Source: Verrucomicrobiota bacterium JB023
GTDB taxonomy: Bacteria; Verrucomicrobiota; Verrucomicrobiia; Verrucomicrobiales; Akkermansiaceae
NCBI GenBank assembly: GCA_030673895.1
Contig: JAUTCR010000029.1
Location: 1 to 64,000, forward strand
Direction: 5' to 3'
Length of the DNA: 64,000 nt
Position numbers and translations under genes: made by a program. Shown piece after piece: positions 1 to 8,961 of this stretch (positions are counted from its first letter, which is position 1; each line of letters begins with the position of its first letter). The notes under the pieces are model-generated. The model ran no database searches. It worked only from the letters and a program-made list of their open reading frames with translations, and was not told the DNA's origin.

Positions 1-1488
1 AAAGTGACCCAGATCCGAAGTTCCGGTCCAGCCAAGGGCCCAGTTGGAGCCCTGCGAGAAGGCACCCTGGTAGTCGGTTACCTCGAAGAAGGTGTCCGCG
101 CTCAGGTCGGTCACCGCTGCTCCGTTGGCCGCAAGCAGAACTGAATCCGCCGCAGGACGGGGATCGTAAAGCGCGTTGGCCACGTCCACGAAGTTCAGTC
201 CCACTCCGGTGCTGCTCGCGTCAGTGAACTGGGCAGCAAGGACGGATTCAACAGCGCTGTTGTCCGCTTCGAGCGCATTGCTCACATCGGTGCTTACGTT
301 GGTGAAGCTGGCGGTGTCGTTGAGAACCGCGTCGCCGGTCACGGTGATGAGGTCCGCGAAGGACGTTACCGCACCGTTGTAGACGCTACCTGCGAAGAAG
401 TCGTCAATCTTGAAGGCGTGGTCGCTCTCATTGTCTCCGATGAAGGTGATGTTCGCGATGGTCGGCGCGGTCTGGAAATCGTTGGTGTCGCCGCCAACGT
501 TGCCGTCCCACTCACCACCGTGGTCACTGTCCTGGATGCTATTCGAGTTGCTGTCCGTGTCGGTTGGGGTCTGGATGACACAAGCGAATTGGATGTTACC
601 GGTGTAGCCCTCGTCGAGGTCAAAGCCGTCATCCTTCACGAAGCTTACCAGAGCATACTTCAGATTGGCGGTGCCACCGAAGAACTCGATGCCATCGTCA
701 CTGTTGGACATCACCTCGATGTGCTCGAGGGTGGTACCACTTCCCACGCCACCAAGGGTCAGACCGTTGACTTCGTTGTCAGCTTTAAATTCATAGCCAC
801 CGTGACGGATGGAGACGTAGGTCATCGTCCCGCTACTATCTGCATCATTGGAACCACCGTATTCGATGATGTCGGCGCGTTCGTCATTATCAACATCGAC
901 AGAAATCGAGGAAGCAAAACCCTCAATGATGTTCTCGCCAATCAGCACGCCGGGCGCGCTATAGTTGTAAGTCTTCGCATTACCGAGAAGCACCACGCCG
1001 CCCCAGAGACCACGGTCGGCCTTGGTTGGCATCGGGCCCGCAACGCTGTCCTCATCCATGTCGACACCCCGCTCGGCTTCAAGCTCGCGGATGGTGGTGA
1101 ACTCGATGGGAGCTGCGGCAGTACCAGCAGCGTCAATCTGAGCACCTCTCGTAATGATCAAAGAACCGAAATCATCGTCAGACTTCGACTCCGTGCCGTA
1201 ATCATCGAAAGTACTGTAGAATTTGGTTCCGGCAGGAATCGTCAGCGTGTCGCCATCCATCACGAAGAGTGGAGCCGTCAGGATGTAGTTCTTGGACGAG
1301 TCGAGGGTCTGGCTGCCGTCGAGCTGATAGTTTCCGTTGACCAACGTGACGAGACCGCTGTTCATCACATCAACGTCATCAGCAGTGAGATTTTGCAAGG
1401 TCAAGGCATCGGCAGACTGCGATGCAAGACCCGCAAAAATCGCTGAACCTGAGAAGGTTAGCAGATTTCTGAATTTTGTTAACTTCAT
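1..1488 (-). CDS. Secreted beta-helix-type surface protein, partial (C-terminus beyond left edge)
   Basis: An open minus-strand frame runs from an ATG at 1488 to the left edge with no stop: 496 codons are visible and the C-terminus is missing. The N-terminus has a basic start followed by a hydrophobic stretch ending near SQSADA, a plausible signal peptide. The body reads like the secreted family with phrases such as DTLTIPAGT, GLWGGVVLLGNA, VSIRHGGYE, NGLTLGGVGSGT and SNSDDGIEFFGGT. This family is usually encoded beside TonB-dependent receptors and is expected to fold as a right-handed beta-helix. It is rich in Asp, Asn and Gly and has almost no Cys. It lies downstream of a TonB-dependent receptor on the same strand, so the two may act together at the cell surface. 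The substrate is unknown. A 342-codon plus-strand ORF over the same bases is a shadow. Confidence 0.8.
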   Translation of the reverse strand, partial: MKLTKFRNLLTFSGSAIFAGLASQSADALTLQNLTADDVDVMNSGLVTLVNGNYQLDGSQTLDSSKNYILTAPLFVMDGDTLTIPAGTKFYSTFDDYGTESKSDDDFGSLIITRGAQIDAAGTAAAPIEFTTIRELEAERGVDMDEDSVAGPMPTKADRGLWGGVVLLGNAKTYNYSAPGVLIGENIIEGFASSISVDVDNDERADIIEYGGSNDADSSGTMTYVSIRHGGYEFKADNEVNGLTLGGVGSGTTLEHIEVMSNSDDGIEFFGGTANLKYALVSFVKDDGFDLDEGYTGNIQFACVIQTPTDTDSNSNSIQDSDHGGEWDGNVGGDTNDFQTAPTIANITFIGDNESDHAFKIDDFFAGSVYNGAVTSFADLITVTGDAVLNDTASFTNVSTDVSNALEADNSAVESVLAAQFTDASSTGVGLNFVDVANALYDPRPAADSVLLAANGAAVTDLSADTFFEVTDYQGAFSQGSNWALGWTGTSDLGHF

Positions 1489-1581
1489 ATTTTTTGCAAG
1501 TTCGAGGAGGGAAGGATTTTTTGCGTAAAGGCACAAAAAGAGATCCTTGGCCGCACGGGTGCTTTTAAAAAAATCCACGTC

Positions 1582-1619
1582 GTATAAGCGCCTGATTTCG
1601 CGTTACAGAATTGTCACAC
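1582..1619 (-). promoter_or_regulatory. Pho-box-like direct repeat with -10 element upstream of the beta-helix gene
   Basis: On the minus strand 1619-1602 reads GTGTGACAATTCTGTAAC, two 7-base half sites separated by 4 bases. This is the 7-4-7 layout of the PhoB box (CTGTCAT-N4-CTGTCAC type). A TTATAC -10-like hexamer lies 14 bases downstream at 1587-1582, leaving a leader of roughly 85-90 nt before the ATG at 1488. The rest of the roughly 300-base gap (1489-1789) holds no gene; only a short GC hairpin without a T-tract is visible near 1660-1715. Phosphate control is an inference from the motif alone. Confidence 0.4.
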
Positions 1620-1789
1620 CCGACTTGCATTCCGTACCAATAAGCCGTCACTCAAGGCGAGAGACTGAGAGAACCAAACCGCCAGCAGGTTCCAATTCAG
1701 GCTCTGCCCTGAGATGAGCACGAGAGCAGCTTTTAGAATACGCGACGTCGGGTTCTCCCCCCGCGCCGGTCGGCCTGATGAAGAAAGAC

Positions 1790-4700
1790 TCAGAATTTGA
1801 TTTTGGCCTCAACCTGATAGGTCCTTCCGGGGCGACGCTCATCGAACACCTGGCCCTCGTAAATGGAACTCCCCTCTTCAAAATTGTAGGCGGTGGCAGT
1901 GTTGAAGAGATTTTTCACCGTGAAGCCCACCGTGACCTCATAATCGTCATGGTCGAACGTTTTGGCCAAATTGAAGTCCATCTGATGAAACCCGGGAGAA
2001 ACAATAAAAGGCTCAGCCTCCGAAAACCTGCGGTAAAGCAGTGAATCTCCGGTGTAGTTGTAGATAAGATTGGCAACCAATCCCCAATCCTCCAACTCAT
2101 ATCCTAGTGACAAGTTGAAGATATGGGCTGGCTGGCCCGGATACTTTTGCGAAACTGATTCAACACCGCCGACACCAACATTCACATCCGAAACCAGCTC
2201 GGATTCAATGTAGGTGTAATTTCCTCTCAAAGTCCAACGGTCCAATTCTGCAAATTCAAACTCAGCCTCGATACCTTGGAGATTTCCCGAGGTCCCATTC
2301 GTAAAAACAATTGTCCCAGCTGACAGATTGGCTTGGGCGACGATGGGATCTTCCAAGCTCTTGTAGAATGGAGCGACCACCAATCGGCTCTTATCCGTAA
2401 ACCGGTACTCGAAAGACAAATCAAAGTTTGTGATACCCGTATCAGTAAGCGCAGGATTACCACTCCGAATAAAACCCGTTGCCTGATCGACTGTCTTTGC
2501 CGGCAGGAACTCGAAGAACGTGGGTCGAGCAACGGTCCGAGAATAGTAGGCACCGATCGTGAACTTGCCGTCGAACAAATTTGCCTGTCCCCCTACGCTA
2601 GGCAGCCAGCTTACCACATCATCCGGTGCGTCAGGAAGAAAGGCGACGTCAGGAGCATTAAGAGCAGGATCGGCGAAATAAGATTTGTTCTCCAATTCGT
2701 ATCTTATTCCGCTATTGAAACTGAAGGTCTCACCACTCAACTCCCCTCCCAAATAGAGGGCCATGATATTTGACGTACCATCAAAGTTCCGGATTTGCTG
2801 GTTTGTAATGTCGGATAAGGTCGCTCCTCCGTTTGCCCCGTTGTTACCAGTCGTTAGATCGGTCAGCAAATCGGTATCCTGGGTGGCCTCTGAACCGATT
2901 CCTCCGGGAGTGTAGAGATCCGCATCATTGAGTTCATTTACATCAAACTCGTAGATTTTGGCTCGAGATTCCCGTGTCTTGTCGGAACCACGAAAGCCAG
3001 CTTTCACCTGAAATTTTCTTCCACCTCCCAATTCGAAAGGAAATACCAGGTCCGTGAACATTTCACGGGTATCTTCCCTAATCGATTGTTGCTGGATATA
3101 GGACTTCAACGGCGGAGGACTGGAGCCAATGTATTCGTCATGCGCGAAAGTTGGAACCTCTCCAAGCTCTGGACTATAGTTGGGCAACCCATTCTCAATA
3201 GCCGTGAAGACGGCTTCCGGCAGCAAACCTTGCTCAAGAACCAACGCCTTGACTTCATCGTAGGTTGGATTTTCCAGACCGAGCTGGAAGGCCGTATTAA
3301 AGGCATCCGCATTCGTTTGAAGAGTCGCGGAAGGATCAAGACGTTCGTCGGTGAAGTCTAGAATCGAATAGTTTAAGGTCGTCGAGTTAGGGCGAATCTC
3401 AGACGAAGAGTTCGCCGTAATCCCCCACTTCACCTTCATCGCGTTTTCACCGAAATCGTGATCGCCCAACAATTGGAACAGTTCAAGGTCACGAGTCACC
3501 GTCTCCACGTCCCAAAACTCTCCGAAGATCGCGGCAGGAGCCCCATAGCCGGGAATACCTCCCGGAAGCCCATCCTCTAAAAGATTGGGGTCACCCAAAC
3601 TCCCAAATTGAAGGGAACCACCATCAATGACGTCCCGACCCACGGTGATGGAGTCCTCGGTATTTCGCTTTTTAAAGTAGGTTGCACTGATGCCGTGATT
3701 GTCCCCAAGCTGTAACTCCCCTGCCAAAAAGACCGACCAATCAACTTCTGACGAATAAGTGTCTTCCGTATAACTTCTCGGTTTCGCGGGAGTGGGAGCC
3801 CGGGAAATTCCAACCGTCATGGAGTCCTGCTCTTTGTGAGAAAAACCCGAGATAATACCCAGTCTCACTCCATTGTCGAAATCAAAGACATCACCATAAG
3901 ACACCCCCCAGTCATGGGCTTCGCGAGCTTTATCTTTCCTCCCTCGGAAAGCAGCGTTCTCAAGTATCGTATCCCATGCCGCGTCGACAGTAGCCGCGTC
4001 TGTCGTGTTGGGGTTGGGCAAGGAGCCAACTCCATTTGACACCTCCTCATCGACGGAGCCCCAGAAGCCGAGGTCTCGATCTGGATGCCGGTAGAAGTCA
4101 CCTTCCAGATTACTGTTCCACCCTACTTTGTATTTAGCAGAGAAATACTGTTCCTCCGGCATACTCAAGCTCTGGATATTGATCGCCCCGCCTCCGAAAT
4201 CCCCAGGCATTGACACATCGTAGGTCTTTGAGACAGCGATACCTTGAATGACCGAGGTTGGGAGAAGATCGAGTTGGATCGTCTTTCTCGACGGGTCTGC
4301 CGAAGTGATCACCCCGTTATTGAAAGTTGTCGTCACGTAGCGGTCAGCCAATCCACGAACCACAGCATATTTTCCGTCGACGATGTTCGCTCCGGAAACC
4401 TTGCCAATAGCCTCTGCCGCATTACTAACGGATTGCTTTTCAAATTCAGCTTTTCCTATTCCGCTGAAAAGATTGGGAGTATCACCAGTTGAGATTTCAA
4501 TTCCCCCAAAACTATCCTCCTCAACGTACTCTCCCACGATCTCGATTTCCTCGAGTTCATACTCGTTGCTGTCCGTTTCGACGGGGCGCTCTTCCATCAC
4601 CTGGCTGACTTCCGAGACTTTCTCGTCGGTGACGGTGATGGTCGCATCGATACCAAAGTAGCCCAGCTTGGTGTATTTGATCACGTGGTCACCGGCAGGG

Positions 4701-5284
4701 AGATCCGGGAAGGCGAAGAGACCTTGTTGATCGCTCCGGGCGGAGCGATTGAGTGACGGAATCGAGACGATGACGCCGGGCAGGCCCTCACCATCTTTGG
4801 TAAAGACTTCGCCCTGGAGACTGCCCACCCCGTCGGGGTCAGGCTGATCGTCCGCCGGCTTATCCGGAAGAATGGCTCCGGGACCGCGGACTCCCTCGCC
4901 ATCGGGAAAGAGTTCGTCCACCTCGCTGACTTCCCTTGGCTCAATGAGTAGGATCGTCCCGCGAGGCGAGAAAGCTGGCTGACCATCAACCAGTTCCGCA
5001 GACTCTGCGGCGTTGAGGTACTCGTAGTTGAGGAGGGCGACCCGGGGCTGCCAGCTCACTGGAGATGTTGATTCATCTCGAGTGGGATCAAGAGGTGCCT
5101 CTTCACCGCTGCCAACAGCCTGCCCGGCGAGATAGCCGCCACTCAGAACGGTCAGGGAGACTGCGACCAAGCGGCCACTTGGGCTCTTGAGGATCAAGAA
5201 CTGATTCGGCGCAGGCAGAGTTCGGCCGACACTTCGCCAAACCCAGCTGAAGGAAGAGAAAAGCCAACCCATGGAGCGCGGCAT
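1790..5284 (-). CDS. TonB-dependent outer-membrane receptor with carboxypeptidase-regulatory-like N-domain
   Basis: Protein of 1164 residues. After a hydrophobic segment at about residues 36-57 comes an unassigned region to about 150. A carboxypeptidase-regulatory-like beta-sandwich follows (about 152-230, around GEVFTKDGEGLPGVIVSIP and DLPAGDHVIKYTKLGY). The plug domain is at about 260-380 (SNAAEAIGKVSGANIVDGKYAVVRGL, here shortened to GKVSGANIV and YAVVRGLADRY; then DLLPTSVIQGIAVSKT and PGDFGGGAINIQS). The rest is a 22-strand-type beta-barrel ending in an aromatic residue (RTYQVEAKIKF), as outer-membrane proteins do. Such receptors take up a bound ligand using energy from TonB-ExbBD; no TonB gene is in the window. 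The ligand cannot be read from sequence. The beta-helix gene follows on the same strand after about 300 nt. The first ATG is used; ATG at codon 5 is also possible. Confidence 0.9.
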   Translation of the reverse strand: MPRSMGWLFSSFSWVWRSVGRTLPAPNQFLILKSPSGRLVAVSLTVLSGGYLAGQAVGSGEEAPLDPTRDESTSPVSWQPRVALLNYEYLNAAESAELVDGQPAFSPRGTILLIEPREVSEVDELFPDGEGVRGPGAILPDKPADDQPDPDGVGSLQGEVFTKDGEGLPGVIVSIPSLNRSARSDQQGLFAFPDLPAGDHVIKYTKLGYFGIDATITVTDEKVSEVSQVMEERPVETDSNEYELEEIEIVGEYVEEDSFGGIEISTGDTPNLFSGIGKAEFEKQSVSNAAEAIGKVSGANIVDGKYAVVRGLADRYVTTTFNNGVITSADPSRKTIQLDLLPTSVIQGIAVSKTYDVSMPGDFGGGAINIQSLSMPEEQYFSAKYKVGWNSNLEGDFYRHPDRDLGFWGSVDEEVSNGVGSLPNPNTTDAATVDAAWDTILENAAFRGRKDKAREAHDWGVSYGDVFDFDNGVRLGIISGFSHKEQDSMTVGISRAPTPAKPRSYTEDTYSSEVDWSVFLAGELQLGDNHGISATYFKKRNTEDSITVGRDVIDGGSLQFGSLGDPNLLEDGLPGGIPGYGAPAAIFGEFWDVETVTRDLELFQLLGDHDFGENAMKVKWGITANSSSEIRPNSTTLNYSILDFTDERLDPSATLQTNADAFNTAFQLGLENPTYDEVKALVLEQGLLPEAVFTAIENGLPNYSPELGEVPTFAHDEYIGSSPPPLKSYIQQQSIREDTREMFTDLVFPFELGGGRKFQVKAGFRGSDKTRESRAKIYEFDVNELNDADLYTPGGIGSEATQDTDLLTDLTTGNNGANGGATLSDITNQQIRNFDGTSNIMALYLGGELSGETFSFNSGIRYELENKSYFADPALNAPDVAFLPDAPDDVVSWLPSVGGQANLFDGKFTIGAYYSRTVARPTFFEFLPAKTVDQATGFIRSGNPALTDTGITNFDLSFEYRFTDKSRLVVAPFYKSLEDPIVAQANLSAGTIVFTNGTSGNLQGIEAEFEFAELDRWTLRGNYTYIESELVSDVNVGVGGVESVSQKYPGQPAHIFNLSLGYELEDWGLVANLIYNYTGDSLLYRRFSEAEPFIVSPGFHQMDFNLAKTFDHDDYEVTVGFTVKNLFNTATAYNFEEGSSIYEGQVFDERRPGRTYQVEAKIKF

Positions 5285-5321
5285 AAAAGGCCATACCGGC
5301 TCGAGACGCGCCTCTCGTTTT

Positions 5322-5339
5322 GTGACGGTTTCGTCACGA
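5322..5339 (-). promoter_or_regulatory. Pho-box-like / inverted repeat upstream of the TonB-dependent receptor
   Basis: Minus strand 5339-5322 reads TCGTGACGAAACCGTCAC, 38 nt upstream of the receptor start. It can be read as two 7-base direct half sites with a 4-base spacer (Pho-box layout) or as the inverted repeat GTGACG-N4-CGTCAC. The same layout occurs before the neighbouring beta-helix gene (1602-1619) and before the subtilase (21437-21454). The regulator is not known; PhoB is the best guess by shape and spacing. Confidence 0.4.
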
Positions 5340-5367
5340 TAGGCTCAAGTTGAGCATTATCGGATCT

Positions 5368-6465
5368 TCATTGCGCGCTTTTCTCCTCTTTGCGCGCCTC
5401 GACGAGCTGGCGCGAGAAGGAACGAAAGGTCTGCGGCTCACCTGTGAGGAAACTGGCGGCAAAGGCCTCCACGGGCTGGGCGGGAAGACTGTTTTCCAAC
5501 TCGGCAAGGCGTTGAGCGACGTTCTTTGCTGCTTCCTCTTCGCCCATGCGCCATCTCACCCTGGCCTCAAGCGCAAGGGCCGGCACCCGCGACCGCTCGC
5601 TCTTGGCGAGTTGGTCAGCGATGAATGCAAGGAGGTCGGCCGGGATATCGACATCCTTTTCGTCAATTTTCACTGCGAGGCTGATAGCCGCTGAGCTGAC
5701 ACTGCGCTGACCTTTGCTATCCTTCAAGAGCTGGAGGACATCGTCCCATCGCTCCTCGGTGACGGCGAGATCAAGCTTCATCGCTGCGAGCCGCCCACTG
5801 CGCACCTCCATCTTCTCAAGCTTCGCCAGAGCCTTCCTCATCTTGGCGGCATCTCCCTGGCGCGCGGCTTGGGAAAAAGCCCTCATCTGCTCGCGGAGCT
5901 GATCTTTCTGCTCAGCTTCCCGCTGCACGGACTCTGCGACCTGACGGGCCCGCTCTCCCCCGGCCAAGAGGTCTTCGACTCGTTCCTCGGTCAAGGCCGA
6001 GGGGTGGATGGAGAACTGCAGCTTCCCATCCATGACGACAAAGGCATGGGGAATGCCGCGCACCCCAGCGGGCTTGAGCCAATCTTGCACGAAGGCTCCG
6101 CCCTCGCTCACGTAGGCTACGGGATAGGACATGCCTTCTCCCTTCTTGGCGACAAAGGCTTCCACCTTCTTCTTCGCTTCCTCCTTCTTCTCCCAGACAT
6201 TCATCCCGATCACCCGGAGACCCTGGGAGTGATACTTGTCGTGGAGGGCATCGACATGAGGAATCGCGGCGAGGCAAGGACCGCACCAAGTGGCCCAACA
6301 CTCGAAGACGTAAACCTCGCCTTCCTGCCACGCGGCGGGAGCTTCGCCTTGGATGAACTCGGCCTGTGTGATGGCCGAGAGCGACACCTCGTCGCCCGGA
6401 CCGAGAGCGAACGCACTCTTGAGCAAGCCCGCGAGGAGGGCCAGAGAGACCATGGAATTCTTCAT
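5368..6465 (-). CDS. Secreted thioredoxin-like (TlpA/redoxin) protein with helical C-terminal extension
   Basis: With the start at ATG 6465 the protein has 365 residues and a clear signal peptide (MKNSMVSLALLAGLLKSAFA). An in-frame extension to 6612 would put 49 unlikely residues before it and overlap the pckG start region. A thioredoxin fold follows, with the redox motif WCGPC at residues 60-64 and the cis-Pro loop around GVRGIPHAFVV. From about residue 190 the chain is rich in Glu, Lys, Gln and Ala and is probably helical, with tetratricopeptide-like spacing. The family reduces or oxidises disulfides in periplasmic proteins or couples to cytochrome maturation; the partner here is unknown. 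It is transcribed away from pckG and lies 83 nt upstream of the receptor control region on the same strand. Confidence 0.8.
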   Translation of the reverse strand: MKNSMVSLALLAGLLKSAFALGPGDEVSLSAITQAEFIQGEAPAAWQEGEVYVFECWATWCGPCLAAIPHVDALHDKYHSQGLRVIGMNVWEKKEEAKKKVEAFVAKKGEGMSYPVAYVSEGGAFVQDWLKPAGVRGIPHAFVVMDGKLQFSIHPSALTEERVEDLLAGGERARQVAESVQREAEQKDQLREQMRAFSQAARQGDAAKMRKALAKLEKMEVRSGRLAAMKLDLAVTEERWDDVLQLLKDSKGQRSVSSAAISLAVKIDEKDVDIPADLLAFIADQLAKSERSRVPALALEARVRWRMGEEEAAKNVAQRLAELENSLPAQPVEAFAASFLTGEPQTFRSFSRQLVEARKEEKSAQ

Positions 6466-6602
6466 TGCGAGAATACCGACGAGGAGGAGCGCATCAATCA
6501 ACCAAAAGTTCAAAAAAAACACCCCGCCCGCCATCTTCTTAAAAACCCCGCATGATTTTTGCCTGCCTTGCAATCGCCGGATCGATACCTCATGACTTTG
6601 CC

Positions 6603-8429
6603 ATGACAACACATCCCCAGCTCGCCAAATGGGTCGAGAAGATGACCAATCTCTGCCAGCCCGATTCTGTCCGCTGGTGCGACGGTTCCCAGGAAGAATG
6701 GGATGAACTCACCCAACTCCTTGTCGATAAGGGCACCTTCATTCGCCTCAATCCCGAGAAGCGGCCGAACTCCTTCCTCGCGCGCTCCACTCCCGGCGAT
6801 GTCGCCCGGGTGGAGGGCCGCACCTACATCTGCACCCGGCGTCCCGTCGAGGCCGGCCCTACTAATAATTGGGCTGAGTCCCGCGAAATGCTCGAGCTGA
6901 TGCACGAGAAGTTCACTGGCTGCATGCAGGGACGCACCATGTATGTGATTCCCTTCTGCATGGGACCTCCCGACTCCCCGCTGGCCAAGATTGGCGTCCA
7001 GGTGACCGACTCCGCCTACGTCGTGGTCAATATGCGGATCATGGCCCACATGGGCTCGGCCATCCTCAAGCAACTTGAGGAGGAGAAGACCGGTAATGCG
7101 CCGAAGGTGCGCCACGGCCACGGCATGTTCATCCCCTGCGCCCACACCGTCGGCATGCCCCTGACGGAGGGAGTCGAGGATGTCTCTTGGCCCAGCAATG
7201 ACGACAAATACATCTGCCACTTCCCCGAGAGCCGGGAGATCTGGTCCTATGGCTCCGGCTACGGCGGCAATGCCCTGTTGGGGAAAAAATGCCTCGCCCT
7301 CCGCATCGCCTCCGTCATCGCGCGCGAGCACAACTGGATGGCCGAGCACATGCTCATCCTCGGACTGGAGTCTCCGGAAGGCGAAAAAACCTACGTCTCC
7401 GCCGCCTTCCCAAGCGCCTGTGGCAAGACGAATCTGGCCATGATCGTGCCTCCCAAGGAGTATGCGGACAAAGGGTGGAAGACGACCATTGTCGGCGATG
7501 ATATCGCCTGGCTCTGGCCCCATGAGGATGGCTCCCTGCACGCCATCAATCCCGAGACGGGTTACTTCGGCGTCGCTCCCGGCACCTCCTACGACACGAA
7601 CCCCATCGCGATGGACTCCATGAAGGAGAATTGCATCTTCACCAATGTCGCGCTCACCGACGATGGTGATGTCTGGTGGGAAGGCCTCACCAAGGAGAAG
7701 CCAGCCCACCTCATCGATTGGAAGGGTAATGACTGGACGCCGGAGTGCGAGACGCCGGCCGCGCATCCCAACGCCCGCTTCACCGCACCTGCCGAGCAGT
7801 GCCCCACCATCGATTCCGATTGGCAGAACCCCGCCGGGGTCCCCATCTCAGCCATTGTCTTCGGCGGCCGCCGCCCTTCCACCATGCCGCTGGTCTTCCA
7901 AGCCTTCAACTGGTCCCACGGCGTCTATCTCGGTGCCACCATGGGCTCGGAGGTGACTGCCGCCGCGATCGGCCTCAAAGCCGGCGTCCGTCGGGATCCC
8001 ATGGCCATGCTCCCCTTCATCGGCTACAATGCTGGCGAATACCTCCACCACTGGCTCGATATGCGCCGCGAGATTAAGCACCTCCCCCGCATGTTCCACG
8101 TCAACTGGTTCCGCTTGGATGAAGACGGGAAATTCCTCTGGCCAGGCTTCGGCGAAAACATGCGCGTCCTCGAGTGGATTGTGAATCGTTGCCACGGCAA
8201 GATTGCCGGCCATGAAACGCAGATCGGTTGGACGCCCCATTATGAGGATTTCAATACCGACGGCCTCGACGATTTCACCCCCGAGCGATTCGAGACGGCG
8301 ATGGCCTTCGACCCCGAGGAATGGAAGGCCGAACTGGTCTCCCAGAGCGAGCTCTACCTGAACCTCTACGACCACCTCCCCAAGGAGCTGGTCTTCCAAA
8401 AAGAGCTTCTGGCGGCAAGACTCACCTAA
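6603..8429 (+). CDS. pckG: Phosphoenolpyruvate carboxykinase (GTP)
   Basis: 608 residues from ATG 6603, the normal length for the GTP-dependent enzyme; an ATG 17 codons upstream gives an unlikely leader. The enzyme interconverts oxaloacetate plus GTP with PEP plus GDP and CO2, the committed step of gluconeogenesis, in the cytosol. Visible signatures include [15 protein letters not shown], the P-loop [12 protein letters not shown], the metal/kinase-2 stretch VGDDIAWLW, and the C-terminal [13 protein letters not shown] block. These are of the GTP class, not the ATP class (pckA). The gene stands alone, divergent from the thioredoxin-like gene. A short inverted repeat CAACC/GGTTG with a few Ts lies just downstream (8459-8477), too weak to call a terminator. 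Confidence 0.97.
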   Translation: MTTHPQLAKWVEKMTNLCQPDSVRWCDGSQEEWDELTQLLVDKGTFIRLNPEKRPNSFLARSTPGDVARVEGRTYICTRRPVEAGPTNNWAESREMLELMHEKFTGCMQGRTMYVIPFCMGPPDSPLAKIGVQVTDSAYVVVNMRIMAHMGSAILKQLEEEKTGNAPKVRHGHGMFIPCAHTVGMPLTEGVEDVSWPSNDDKYICHFPESREIWSYGSGYGGNALLGKKCLALRIASVIAREHNWMAEHMLILGLESPEGEKTYVSAAFPSACGKTNLAMIVPPKEYADKGWKTTIVGDDIAWLWPHEDGSLHAINPETGYFGVAPGTSYDTNPIAMDSMKENCIFTNVALTDDGDVWWEGLTKEKPAHLIDWKGNDWTPECETPAAHPNARFTAPAEQCPTIDSDWQNPAGVPISAIVFGGRRPSTMPLVFQAFNWSHGVYLGATMGSEVTAAAIGLKAGVRRDPMAMLPFIGYNAGEYLHHWLDMRREIKHLPRMFHVNWFRLDEDGKFLWPGFGENMRVLEWIVNRCHGKIAGHETQIGWTPHYEDFNTDGLDDFTPERFETAMAFDPEEWKAELVSQSELYLNLYDHLPKELVFQKELLAARLT

Positions 8430-8479
8430 ATCAACCAGTTTAGATTATTTCGCTAGATCAACCTTAAACGGTTGTTTCA

Positions 8480-8807
8480 ATGCGCTACGCTCTCCTTGCG
8501 AAGGTCGTCTCCTCCCGCACCATCGTGGGTGAGCAACGGGAGCAGTTTGGAGAAGATTTGAAGCAGTGCTTCGCCCATCTTAATGCGAAGCATGCTTCCT
8601 CTCTCTCCGCCCCGCTGACCCCGACGAAAGGCGTCGACGGATTTTCGGTCATGGTTGGCACCCGAGCGAATGCAATACGAGCTCGCGGAGCAAGCCGCAG
8701 TCTTTCCCCAAAAGTACTCAAAGGCCTTGAATCGGGCTAGCTTTCACGAGATCGTCGAGGTGAACCAGACCCTCACGCAATGGATGTCACAACTCCCCTC
8801 TGGCTAG
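8480..8807 (+). pseudogene. Probable decayed SatD-family gene remnant
   Basis: The 532-base gap between pckG and the VIT gene contains two plus-strand frames that look coding but do not join. The first starts at ATG 8480 (RYALLAKVVSSRTIVGEQRE... to SLSAPLTPTKGVDGFSVM). It resembles the N-terminus of SatD-family proteins (ALIADVVxSR, then SPFTITxGDEFQ), with key positions lost. The second frame, open from about 8618 to a TAG at 8805-8807, gives MQYELAEQAAVFPQKY... to WMSQLPSG and would be a later part of the same protein after a frameshift and deletion. The match is judged by eye and is weak. The alternative is a real 86-codon ORF of unknown function. From 8808 to 8961 nothing is seen. Confidence 0.35.
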
Positions 8808-8961
8808 CGCCCCAAGTCCATCGTCCGGGACTCCAGGGAAGGAACTTGAGACAATCACTCCCTCTGCGGGACGCTCGCTAATTTAGTTTTGGGGCCTTCT
8901 GCTGAGCCATCTCGCCGATACTCTGCTCTCGGGCTCGCCATCCCTCTAAAGAACCATCGCC

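Noticed and set aside
418-1446. 342-codon plus-strand ORF
   Set aside because: It is the shadow of the minus-strand beta-helix gene, whose translation has a signal peptide and family phrases; the plus translation has no recognisable domain.
5321-5339. CRP-type palindrome
   Set aside because: The half sites TGTGA/TCAC(A) are separated by 8 rather than 6 bases; the 7-4-7 Pho-box reading also covers the two other sites, so it is preferred.
6510-7766. 418-codon minus-strand ORF inside pckG
   Set aside because: PEP carboxykinase on the plus strand is unmistakable; the frame exists because of high GC at third codon positions.
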